A stretch of DNA of 64,000 bases from Flavobacterium sp. ZT3R18 (GTDB lineage Bacteria; Bacteroidota; Bacteroidia; Flavobacteriales; Flavobacteriaceae). The position numbers and the translations under genes were made by a program. This document shows positions 25,729-33,898 of the stretch, piece after piece. The DNA lies in assembly GCF_007097385.1 (NCBI RefSeq), contig NZ_VJZS01000001.1, forward strand, positions 124,001 through 188,000, given 5' to 3'. The notes under the pieces were generated by a model. The model was given only the letters and a program-made list of their open reading frames with translations, did no database searches and was not told the DNA's origin. Position 1 is the first letter of the stretch. The number at the start of each line of letters is the position of its first letter.

Positions 25729-27077
25729 TAGATTGGAATTGAAATGATAAAAGTGGCTCCCTTGTTTTCCTGACTTTCAATATGTACTTTGCCTTGATGG
25801 CTTTCTATTATTTCTCGGGTATAAAACAAACCCAATCCTAATCCCTTGGTGTTGTGAATATCTCCATTTTGAATTCGGTAGAATTTTTCAAAAATAGCGT
25901 TTTGTTCTTTCTTTTGAATGCCAATTCCGTTGTCTTTAATGCTTAAAATGAAAGTGTTTACAACGATTTTTGTTGTAATAGTAATTTGAGTACCTCCGTA
26001 TTTTACAGCATTTTCAAGAAGATTGACCAATATGGTGTTAAAATGGAATTTACTCATTTTTAAATCGATAGTTGCTGTATTCAATTCGCTCATGATTTTA
26101 ATGGCAGGATTGGCGATTTGAAAATCCGTGATGCAATTCCCGATACTTTTTTGGTTTATATTCTGTTCCAATTTTAAATCGGCGACATTCAAAAGTAGCG
26201 AATCAAAATTGACTTGATTGACAATGTTTTGTAAACGATTATTCTGTCGTTCAATGATGGCAACTGTACTTTTTACCATTTCTTCGTCTAAATTATTTTT
26301 ATTTAAAGTTTTGGTGGCAATACTTAAAGTCGCTAAAGGTGTTTTGAATTCGTGGGTAATGTTATTGATGAAATCGCGTTGCATTTCGGCGATTTTCTTT
26401 TGTTTGATGCCATTTTTTATTGAAAAATAAAACAGTAAAATCACGAACAACATCAGGAAAAAGGAAGCCAAAAGCAAGCCTATCATTTCAGAAAAAATGA
26501 GTTGGTTTAAATTATTGATGCTGTAGTAAGAAATTCTTGCAACTTCAAATGCATAATGATGCTCTTTGGCTAGTTTGCCGTCTTTTTTTGTTTTTATACT
26601 GCCACTGCTAGACCATGTTCCTGTGTTTAAAATATGTTTGTACTTTAGTTTTTCTTGGGTATGAAAAAGTTCTGTGTTTTGATTGAATATAGTATCATTT
26701 CTGTTCTTGTTTTTTACAATAATAGATTTAATATTCTTTGAAAAACCGATCTGATAATTGGTTTTTTTAAATTTACTGCTGATGTAGTTAATTGCTGTTT
26801 TGGCATAGAAAGTCTCTGCTTTTTGTAAACTGGCGACTAATTCACTTTTGTTTATTTTGCCATTCGAAAAATCAACTACGATTTCCTTTAAATCGCTATC
26901 TATCGAGTCATTTTCTGCATTGTTTTCCCGATCGTCTAATTTTCCTAATACCTTTTTAACTTGAGCAGTTAATTCATTCTCCTTCAATTGGTAGGTGTTG
27001 TAAATAAAATAGGCTTGAATTGCCAACAAAGCAAGAACGGTAAATATGCAGCCAGTAATTAAAATCTTATTTTTCAT
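25728..27077 (-). CDS. Sensor histidine kinase, partner of the OmpR-type regulator
   Basis: The 449-aa kinase has transmembrane helices near residues 5-27 and ~212-235, enclosing a periplasmic sensor region of about 180 residues with no recognised domain. The H box is NITHEFKTPLATLSIA. The ATPase domain has the N box (LLENAVKYGG), G1 (DNGIGIQ), F box (FEKFYR) and G2 (TKGLGLGLFYTREII). It is read first in a two-gene operon and overlaps the regulator by 1 bp. The architecture fits the RprX-type kinases of Bacteroidota. Confidence 0.92.
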   Translation of the reverse strand: MKNKILITGCIFTVLALLAIQAYFIYNTYQLKENELTAQVKKVLGKLDDRENNAENDSIDSDLKEIVVDFSNGKINKSELVASLQKAETFYAKTAINYISSKFKKTNYQIGFSKNIKSIIVKNKNRNDTIFNQNTELFHTQEKLKYKHILNTGTWSSSGSIKTKKDGKLAKEHHYAFEVARISYYSINNLNQLIFSEMIGLLLASFFLMLFVILLFYFSIKNGIKQKKIAEMQRDFINNITHEFKTPLATLSIATKTLNKNNLDEEMVKSTVAIIERQNNRLQNIVNQVNFDSLLLNVADLKLEQNINQKSIGNCITDFQIANPAIKIMSELNTATIDLKMSKFHFNTILVNLLENAVKYGGTQITITTKIVVNTFILSIKDNGIGIQKKEQNAIFEKFYRIQNGDIHNTKGLGLGLFYTREIIESHQGKVHIESQENKGATFIISIPI

Positions 27078-27126
27078 AACACAAAAATAGTTTATTTAAT
27101 TGTTCTAAAAAGTAGTGATTACAGCC

Positions 27127-27159
27127 ATTAACCCTTCGTTAACTCATTGTTAACCCTCT
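27127..27159. promoter_or_regulatory. Three TTAAC direct repeats at 11-bp spacing
   Basis: TTAAC begins at 27128, 27139 and 27150, exactly one helical turn apart, in units ATTAACCCTTC, GTTAACTCATT and GTTAACCCTCT. The site lies between the divergent kinase and outer-membrane genes. OmpR-family regulators bind such tandem same-face repeats, so it is a probable operator of the adjacent two-component system. Confidence 0.6.
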
Positions 27160-27202
27160 TTTCGGAAGTGATTATTGAGATTTGCATTAAAAATAAATCA
27201 CT

Positions 27203-29584
27203 ATGAAAAAATATGTTTTTGTTCTGCTGCTGATGCCAATGTTGTGCTTATCGCAAAATTTTAAGTTTTCGGTTAGCGTTGTGAACAATAAAAAGTTACC
27301 GATTGCCTTCGCTTCAGTTTGTTTAACGAATCAATCGGATACTTTGGTTCGGAAAGTTGGAGTGACCAATGAAAAAGGGTTTTTTGAAATAGGAAATATT
27401 CAAAAAGGTAGTTATTCGTTGCAAGTGAAATCAGTTGGATTTGCAATTTGTTCTGAAATTATCGCTATTGGAAATGATATGAGCAACAAAGAAATTACGC
27501 TTAATGATCTTGAAACCAAATTAGAGGAAGTGGTTGTCAGTTCCAAAAAACCTACATTGGAAAGAAAAATTGACCGATTGGAATTCAACGTGGAGAATAC
27601 GATACTGTCAAACAATAATGCTTGGGAAATACTTAAGAAAACCCCTGGTGTAACGGTTGCTGGAGGTAATTTGTCTATTCGGGGAAGCAAAGGTATTCTA
27701 GTTACTATTAACGATAAAAAAATATACCTCACTGGCGAAGAACTAAAAACCATGCTAGAGGCTACTAATGGCGATGACATCAAATTGGTTGAAGTAATTA
27801 CAAATCCTCCTGCAAAATATGAAGCGTCAGGAAGTGCTGTTTTGAATATTAAAATGAAAAAGAGTACAAAGGAAGGCTATAAAGGTTCTGTAAAAACGGG
27901 GTATGTTCAGAGTATTTATGCTAAATATGTGGCTAGTACTAGTCAATATTTTAAAATAAAAAAGCTTTCTTTCATGGGGAACTATATGTTTGGGTCGGGT
28001 ACCTACTTGCGCCAAGGAGAAGACGTAGTGGTTTTTGATGAGCAACAAACGACTTGGAAAAGTATCATGAACAGGAAAAATAAATCACTATCTCAAAACA
28101 CCTATCGTTTGAATGCTGAATATGAAATTGATAGCCTGAATACAGTATCCTTTGGAACGAATGGTTATATCAGTCAAAAAAACAGTGGATATTATGTTGT
28201 TCCTACGACGATTTACAACAATCAAAATCAAATTGAATCGAGCTACGTTACGCGTAATAAACGGATACCCTTATCTAGAAATAGTTCCTATAATTTGTCT
28301 TTTGAACATAAATTGGCAGCAAAGGAATCTTTGAATTTTTCGTCGGATTATACCAATTATAATTATGATTTAAATCAAGATGTGAATGCCGTTTTTAACT
28401 TTTTGGGGACACCAGAATACACGTCAAGATTTGTGAGCGATAACCGTCAGGCCATTAATTTGTTCTCCTCGCAATTGGATTATAGTTTAGAGAAAGACCA
28501 ATCAACATTCGAATCTGGTTTGAAATTCGGGAATGTTAAGGCTAAAAACAAATTGCTTTTTCAAGAAGAGGAAGCTGATATTCTTGTTGATAAACAGGAG
28601 AAAAGTAATGTTTTTGATTATAACGAAAGTATTTTTGCTGCTTATGCCAGTTTCTCAAAAGAATTAAAAAAATGGAGTTTGAAAGCAGGTTTGCGTACCG
28701 AATACACCCAATTAGAAGGTGTTTCGGTTAATCCGAAAGAAGTTAATACACAAAAATATTTGAAACTTTTCCCTACTTTATACGCTATGTATAAGCCCTC
28801 GGAGGGAAATGAAATGGGAATATCCTATGGAAAACGAATCACAAGACCAAACTACAGTTGGCTGAATCCTTCAAAATCATATTATAATAAGTATTCATAC
28901 TTTATAGGCGATGTTAATTTGCAACCTACAATTACCCACAATTTTAGTTTTCTGTACACGCTAAAAAGCAAGTATAATTTTGATTTGTACTACAGGAACG
29001 AAAAAAATCCGTCGATGGAGATTTCTTTTCAAGACAATGCCTCAAATATGGTGGTGTATCATTTTACAAATATTGAAAAAGATCAGGCCGTTGGGTTGGA
29101 TTTTAGTTGTAATCTGGAGTTGAAACCTTGGTGGACAATGGCATTGCAATCAGGAATGAAATATACAGAAGATTTATTTCAAGGACTAGATGGTAATTTG
29201 TATAAAAATGATGTTTGGGGTTTTAATGGTAGTATCAATCAACAATTTAATCTCAATAAAAAGAAAGACTTTACCGCCGAGGTTAATTTTTGGTACGATT
29301 CGCCATCGGTTCAAGGTACCTTTACAATCACAGGTTCATCTAGTTTGGAGATGAGTTGCAGGAAGAAATTTTGGGATAATAAAGCCGAAGTTTCGCTTAT
29401 TCTCTCGGATATTTATAGAGGCGAAAAGAGCATTGTTTCTACAAAATATGCCGACCAAAACAATTATTTTTATGATTACAGCGATACCCAAAGTTTTAGA
29501 ATTAGTTTTAAATATAATCTGGGAAATCAAATATTAAAAAACAAGGCAGAGAAAGAGAAAACAGAGGAGCAAAAAAGACTTTAG
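27203..29584 (+). CDS. Outer-membrane beta-barrel protein with carboxypeptidase-regulatory domain
   Basis: The 793-aa protein has a signal peptide (MKKYVFVLLLMPMLCLSQ). A carboxypeptidase-regulatory-like beta domain covers about 20-110, then a plug-like segment (LSIRGSKGILVTINDKKIYLTGEEL) and a long barrel of the outer-membrane beta-barrel family 3 type. It lacks a clear TonB box and belongs to the TonB-receptor-like group with no known ligand. The C-terminus is charged (KTEEQKRL), not aromatic. It is divergent from a two-component system and preceded by a three-repeat operator, so it is probably controlled by that system. Confidence 0.82.
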   Translation: MKKYVFVLLLMPMLCLSQNFKFSVSVVNNKKLPIAFASVCLTNQSDTLVRKVGVTNEKGFFEIGNIQKGSYSLQVKSVGFAICSEIIAIGNDMSNKEITLNDLETKLEEVVVSSKKPTLERKIDRLEFNVENTILSNNNAWEILKKTPGVTVAGGNLSIRGSKGILVTINDKKIYLTGEELKTMLEATNGDDIKLVEVITNPPAKYEASGSAVLNIKMKKSTKEGYKGSVKTGYVQSIYAKYVASTSQYFKIKKLSFMGNYMFGSGTYLRQGEDVVVFDEQQTTWKSIMNRKNKSLSQNTYRLNAEYEIDSLNTVSFGTNGYISQKNSGYYVVPTTIYNNQNQIESSYVTRNKRIPLSRNSSYNLSFEHKLAAKESLNFSSDYTNYNYDLNQDVNAVFNFLGTPEYTSRFVSDNRQAINLFSSQLDYSLEKDQSTFESGLKFGNVKAKNKLLFQEEEADILVDKQEKSNVFDYNESIFAAYASFSKELKKWSLKAGLRTEYTQLEGVSVNPKEVNTQKYLKLFPTLYAMYKPSEGNEMGISYGKRITRPNYSWLNPSKSYYNKYSYFIGDVNLQPTITHNFSFLYTLKSKYNFDLYYRNEKNPSMEISFQDNASNMVVYHFTNIEKDQAVGLDFSCNLELKPWWTMALQSGMKYTEDLFQGLDGNLYKNDVWGFNGSINQQFNLNKKKDFTAEVNFWYDSPSVQGTFTITGSSSLEMSCRKKFWDNKAEVSLILSDIYRGEKSIVSTKYADQNNYFYDYSDTQSFRISFKYNLGNQILKNKAEKEKTEEQKRL

Positions 29585-29602
29585 AGAGAGTTGTAATTCA
29601 AT

Positions 29603-29641
29603 AAAAAACCCCATCTCGTAAATGAAACGAGATGGGGTTAA
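29603..29641. terminator. Bidirectional terminator after the outer-membrane gene
   Basis: A CCCCATCTCGT/ACGAGATGGGG stem preceded by A residues and followed by TTAAT. A closely related hairpin stands at 37950-37985. Confidence 0.7.
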
Positions 29642-29688
29642 TACATTCTTTGAAATCAAAAAACCTGAATTGGTTAATTTTAAAAATC

Positions 29689-29812
29689 CTATCCTAAAGT
29701 AGCTTGTTTTAAGAGTCGATCAAAATCAATGTGGTCGGGTAATGTTCTAATGTTTTGGAGTTTTGTACTTGCCAGTTTTTGTGCAATGGTTATACTTTCG
29801 ATGATGCTTTTG
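29689..29812 (-). pseudogene. C-terminal fragment of a second PfkB-type sugar kinase
   Basis: On the minus strand the frame KSIIESITIAQKLASTKLQ-NIRTLPDHIDFDRLLKQATLG ends in TAG at 29689. It aligns with the C-terminus of the intact kinase just upstream (EETITIAQKLASIKLQ-NVGRLPDDININEELK), with about half of the residues identical. The frame is blocked by a stop further upstream, so only the tail of a paralogous gene remains. The remaining ~90 bp to the intact kinase hold no other recognisable feature. Confidence 0.8.
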
Positions 29813-29902
29813 TTTTTTTATGTTACCTCACTCCTCCCGATGGCTCCTATGTTTACAAAGTCTGCTTAATAGACTATGCTTCCTCGCCTTCATTAGATTC
29901 TT

Positions 29903-30832
29903 TTATTTCAATTCTTCATTTATATTTATATCATCCGGCAACCGCCCTACGTTTTGCAGCTTTATACTGGCTAGTTTTTGCGCAATAGTAATTGTTTCTT
30001 CAAAATCTTTCTTCAATAATTGTGCGTATAAAAACCCCGTCCAGAAAGCATCGCCTGCACCGGTTGTGTCTTTTATATCTGGAATTGGTATCGCTTTTTG
30101 ATGAAATATACCACATGTGATATTTGACAATACAACACCATCTTTCCCTTTTGTCAAACAAATGGTTGAGGCGCCTAATGCATGAAAATATTCGAAAATA
30201 TAATCTTCCGTTTTTGCCGCGGCAAAAAGTCTGTAACAATCGTCCGTACTTAATTTTACTAAAGGATCCGTTGACAAGTATTCCTTTAGAACAAGCTTAG
30301 CTTCCTCTCGGTCTGGCCAAATCCTTTCAGAAAAATTAACATCAATACTGGTTTGCAAACCTAAAACTTTTGCTTTTTTGGCACTTTCTAAAATTGTGGT
30401 ACGAGCTGGATTTTTACTTAAAGCAAAACAAGTAGTATGAAAAATCTTGGCGCATTCTAAAAGTTCATCCGAAATTTGACTCTTATCTATCTGACAATCG
30501 GCTTCTCTATAAGGAATAAAATCAGGCGTACCGGTAGACTTTGACACAAAAATAACCGAGGTCGGTTCATTTTCTGATTTTCTGACTTGAGAAGTAATTA
30601 CATTGTTGGCTTTTAATTTTCTAACTATGTATTCTCCCAAACCATCTTGTCCGCAAGTGGCGACTAATACAGACTTCAATCCTAATCTCGCAGCATTAAC
30701 AGCTACATTTGTGGGTGAACCTCCCAAAAAACGATGGTAATCTTTTGTCCTGTTGATCGAAGTATTCACTTCATGCCCTATAAAGTCGATGAGTACCTCA
30801 CCAACACTTATAATGTCTATCTTTTTTTTCAT
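29903..30832 (-). CDS. PfkB-family carbohydrate kinase, probable fructokinase
   Basis: A 309-aa ribokinase-fold sugar kinase. The N-terminal signature GGSPTNVAVNAARLGLKS and the C-terminal anion hole/catalytic motif DTTGAGDAFWTGFLYAQL are intact. The neighbours (SLC45-like sugar transporter, glycoside hydrolase, LacI regulator, TonB receptor) suggest it phosphorylates fructose released from an imported sugar, but adenosine or other sugar specificity cannot be excluded from the sequence. It follows the glycoside hydrolase by 1 bp in one operon. Confidence 0.85.
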   Translation of the reverse strand: MKKKIDIISVGEVLIDFIGHEVNTSINRTKDYHRFLGGSPTNVAVNAARLGLKSVLVATCGQDGLGEYIVRKLKANNVITSQVRKSENEPTSVIFVSKSTGTPDFIPYREADCQIDKSQISDELLECAKIFHTTCFALSKNPARTTILESAKKAKVLGLQTSIDVNFSERIWPDREEAKLVLKEYLSTDPLVKLSTDDCYRLFAAAKTEDYIFEYFHALGASTICLTKGKDGVVLSNITCGIFHQKAIPIPDIKDTTGAGDAFWTGFLYAQLLKKDFEETITIAQKLASIKLQNVGRLPDDININEELK

Positions 30833-30833
30833 T

Positions 30834-32009
30834 TTAGACTAAAAACTTAAAATTTGTATGTATACTTTGATGCAGCATTATGGTTGCCGCTCCACTCCAA
30901 GCGCAAAAAGGGACGCCGTTCGGTGCTTTTGTTTCGCTGTTGAAGTTTTCATAGAAGCTGTAATTCGCTATGGCATTGGCTTCATTTATAGCGTTTAATA
31001 GTGCTGCGGCTTCATCATTTTTTTCTTTGGCAAGCAAAGCCAAGCCGAAGAAACCGTTAACCATTGGCCAGCTCCCGCCATTATGAAACTCATTTGGATA
31101 ATTCCGGAATTCATATTTGCAATTGTTTTTGAGTAAATTCCAATCTAAATCTTGCTCTTGAATTGGCGGCCAAAAAGCGGGAATCAATTGTAATGGTCTC
31201 TCACGCGTAAGTTTTATAGTGTAATCCAAAATGCTGTTTTGAAAATCTTGATTTCCAATATTCAGGTACAAAGCCAAAGAATTCGCAAAAGCATCAAATT
31301 GCGTTTTATAACCAGCAGGAGAAAAAGAGCAAGGCATGAAATTTTGAATTTTCATTTCATTATATGCTCTTTCGTGGTATTTCTCTCCAATACAATTTGA
31401 GGTGTAATTAATTTCAATTTGTTCTGTTATTTTTTCAATTTTGCTTGTAATAAAAGTGTCTTTTGCAAAATGGTTATAGCTTTTCAAAGCCCAAATTCTC
31501 AGTAATTGGTCGTACAAGACATAGCCATCCGTAATGTATTCATCTGCCCAGTTTCCTGAAAGTGGCACATACAACAAGTGCTTGTTATTGAATTCCCAAG
31601 CCTCTAGTAGCTGCAAGCATTTTTGAATGTTTCCTTCGTGTTTTTTTACGAAAGTGTTGTCTTTTTTATAAAATGCATATTGACAAATCCCAATGATAAA
31701 CCAAGTTACGGCATCGACTCTTCCTGCCAAACCACCATAACTTACTTCGGTTTCATGGCCATTGGTCATTACATTGGAGGGAATAGTTCCGTTATAATGT
31801 TGGTTATTTGTCAATGTTTCCAATGTTTTTTGAAAAGTAGCAATCAAATCATCCTCACCCGAAGCCAAAGCTGCCAATCCGCAAATAACGCCATCACGAG
31901 CCCAAACTCTCTTGTAATTGGAAATGTTTTGAGCACTCGCCAAAAAACCTTCGGGAGACGAGCAGTTGTGGAGTAATTCAATTGCTTTTATGTAGTCTAT
32001 ATCTTTCAT
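30834..32009 (-). CDS. Glycoside hydrolase, (alpha/alpha)6-barrel type (invertase/debranching-like)
   Basis: The 391-aa protein has no signal peptide, so it should act in the cytoplasm. The sequence shows the helical-toroid pattern of amylo-alpha-1,6-glucosidase and GH100-type invertase-like enzymes: YKRVWARDGVICGLAALASGE, GRVDAVTWFIIGICQYA, GNWADEYITDGYVLYDQL and FHNGGSWPMVNGFFGLALLA. Candidate catalytic acids lie in the WARDG and WADEY motifs. Given the transporter, fructokinase-like kinase and TonB receptor, hydrolysis of sucrose or a related sugar is likely but unproven. It overlaps the transporter by 1 bp. Confidence 0.7.
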   Translation of the reverse strand: MKDIDYIKAIELLHNCSSPEGFLASAQNISNYKRVWARDGVICGLAALASGEDDLIATFQKTLETLTNNQHYNGTIPSNVMTNGHETEVSYGGLAGRVDAVTWFIIGICQYAFYKKDNTFVKKHEGNIQKCLQLLEAWEFNNKHLLYVPLSGNWADEYITDGYVLYDQLLRIWALKSYNHFAKDTFITSKIEKITEQIEINYTSNCIGEKYHERAYNEMKIQNFMPCSFSPAGYKTQFDAFANSLALYLNIGNQDFQNSILDYTIKLTRERPLQLIPAFWPPIQEQDLDWNLLKNNCKYEFRNYPNEFHNGGSWPMVNGFFGLALLAKEKNDEAAALLNAINEANAIANYSFYENFNSETKAPNGVPFCAWSGAATIMLHQSIHTNFKFLV

Positions 32010-33385
32010 CAGTTTGTTACTTCTTTTCTGTTTTTAACGGTTATAAAAAGGGTTAATACTGCCCCAATTATTAAAAACACACCTGCCAATTTAATTACGT
32101 TAACTGGATTTTTGTCTAATAAATCATATACAAAATATTGCATGGTTATGACTTGAATCGCCATTGGAATAACAATAAACATATTGAAAATCCCCATATA
32201 AACTCCCGTCTTATCTTTAGGTATGGATCCTGCCAAAAGTTGGTACGGCATCGCCATCATGGACGCCCAAGAAATTCCCAAACCAAATGAATACAGAAAT
32301 ATAGTTGTTACTGCTACATTTTCTCCAAACGGGTTGTGCATAGTAAACAGTACATCGACATTGTTTAAAAAAGGAATGCACAAAAGGCCAATTCCGCCTA
32401 ATAGCAGTGCGAAAAAATGGACTCCTTTTGCTCCAATTTTTAATGCCAATGGAACTAGCAAAAAGGCTACCATAAAACAAACAATGTTATAGGTTCCGTT
32501 TAAACTTCCCGTTAGTAATTGTGCTTTCGAAAATCCTTCCGAAGCCTGATCTGTAGTGTTAAAAATAGAAATTGAAAGCGTTGAAGTGATGTATTGCCAA
32601 TAACAGAACATAGCATACCAAGTGAAAAATTTTACCGGTATCAGTTGTTTCATCGTTATAGGCATTGTTCGAAAGGCTTCTGCAATATCTACCCAAACGG
32701 TTTTAAAGATGTTTTGTTTTTTCTTTTCGGCAATGACTGCTAATTCTTCAGCTGTAGGCGGATATTCTTTGGTTGTTATTACGGAGAGCAAAACAGATGT
32801 TATAGACGCAAAGGCACCAATAAAAAACGCCCAATAGGTGTAGGTTGGAATTCCATTGGATAGTTTATCGGTAATGGCCAAAATCCCTACGGAAACCAAT
32901 ATAGCCGGAGTAAAATTGGCTAAAGTAATACCTAAACCCGTAAAAAAACTCTGCATCAAAAAACCTAAAGATTGTTGTTTTTGGTCTAATTTATCGGCAA
33001 CAAAAGCGCGATAAGGTTCCATAGCCAAATTGTTTGCGGCATCTAAAATCCACAGCAAACTCGCTGCCATAAAAAGGGTGTTTGAAAATGGCATTGCCAA
33101 TAATGCTACACTCGAAATTAACGCCCCAATTAAAAAAAATGGTTTTCTACGACCAAATTTTGGGGACCAAGTTCCATCACTAATAGCGCCAACGATAGGT
33201 TGGATTATCAGACCGGTGATAGGCCCAGCCAGCCAAAGCATTGGTAAGCTTGCTTCCTCTGCACCTAAATATTTATATATGGCACTCATATTGCTTTGTT
33301 GCAATCCGAAACTGAACTGGATTCCGAAAAAACCAAAATTCATATTCCATATTTGCCAAAAATTCAGTTTTGCTTTTTTGAACAT
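32009..33385 (-). CDS. MFS sugar transporter, SLC45/sucrose-symporter-like
   Basis: The 458-aa protein has 12 predicted membrane segments. The N-terminus (WQIWNMNFGFFGIQFSFGLQQSNMSAIYKYLGA) and the loop VGAISDGTWSPKFGRRKPFFLIGA are typical of the GPH/SLC45 group that carries sucrose or maltose with a cation. The gene overlaps the glycoside hydrolase by 1 bp, so they form one operon with the kinase. It should import the sugar from the periplasm after outer-membrane passage. Confidence 0.87.
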   Translation of the reverse strand: MFKKAKLNFWQIWNMNFGFFGIQFSFGLQQSNMSAIYKYLGAEEASLPMLWLAGPITGLIIQPIVGAISDGTWSPKFGRRKPFFLIGALISSVALLAMPFSNTLFMAASLLWILDAANNLAMEPYRAFVADKLDQKQQSLGFLMQSFFTGLGITLANFTPAILVSVGILAITDKLSNGIPTYTYWAFFIGAFASITSVLLSVITTKEYPPTAEELAVIAEKKKQNIFKTVWVDIAEAFRTMPITMKQLIPVKFFTWYAMFCYWQYITSTLSISIFNTTDQASEGFSKAQLLTGSLNGTYNIVCFMVAFLLVPLALKIGAKGVHFFALLLGGIGLLCIPFLNNVDVLFTMHNPFGENVAVTTIFLYSFGLGISWASMMAMPYQLLAGSIPKDKTGVYMGIFNMFIVIPMAIQVITMQYFVYDLLDKNPVNVIKLAGVFLIIGAVLTLFITVKNRKEVTN

Positions 33386-33388
33386 AAC

Positions 33389-33748
33389 TTAGGGGATTAT
33401 TTTTTTTATAAAATCATCAAAAGCGGTGTTGTTTGTAAACACTTCTCCATATTTATCAATCACTGGAATTCCGAGATTATTTGTGTTTATGTTGGCTTTT
33501 CTTAATTTAGCCAGCATTTCATTAAGTGCTGCTTTATCTGTATCGATATCGTAAAAGATGAAATCGATTTTATTTTCGATTAAAATATTTTTAGTATCGG
33601 TACAATAATGGCAATCTGGACTGCCGTAAATAAGGATTACTTTTTTTGTTTCTTCATTCAATTTCCCTATTTTTTCAATAGCTTGAGCTTTCAAATTAAA
33701 TTGAAAAAGAGTAAAAAACAGCAAAAACAAACTGACTTTTTTTTTCAT
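33389..33748 (-). CDS. Exported glutaredoxin/thioredoxin-like protein
   Basis: The start MKKKVSLFLLFFTLFQFNLKAQ at 33748 is chosen, because it begins a signal peptide; the 7 extra residues upstream are not needed. The 119-aa product has the redox motif CHYC (SPDCHYCTDTK) followed by a glutaredoxin-type fold with a cis-Pro in LGIPVID. It would work in the periplasm. It lies 3 bp before the sugar transporter in the same operon, where a redox protein is unexpected. Confidence 0.75.
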   Translation of the reverse strand: MKKKVSLFLLFFTLFQFNLKAQAIEKIGKLNEETKKVILIYGSPDCHYCTDTKNILIENKIDFIFYDIDTDKAALNEMLAKLRKANINTNNLGIPVIDKYGEVFTNNTAFDDFIKKIIP

Positions 33749-33840
33749 TTCGATATATTTAAAGGTCATATAATACCGTTTATAAGTAAATCAATTAATC
33801 CAAAACATTTTTCGCATAAGAATTATGGATTTTATTAAAA

Positions 33841-33873
33841 ACAATTCCTGTATTTTTAAAGTACAGGAATTGT
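33841..33873. terminator. Hairpin after the TonB receptor of the sugar locus
   Basis: A perfect 12-bp ACAATTCCTGTA/TACAGGAATTGT stem with a 9-nt loop, 26 nt after the receptor stop on the minus strand. The T-run is weak. Confidence 0.6.
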
Positions 33874-33898
33874 CAACTAACTAAAACAAAATATACTT

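Noticed and set aside
29755..30101. Plus-strand frames near the sugar kinase
   Set aside because: They are antisense to the kinase and its duplicated tail and show no family motif.
30352..30366. GTTTGCAAAC palindrome as a further LacI operator
   Set aside because: It lies inside the sugar kinase coding region, differs in its centre from GCAAACGTTTGC, and is probably chance.
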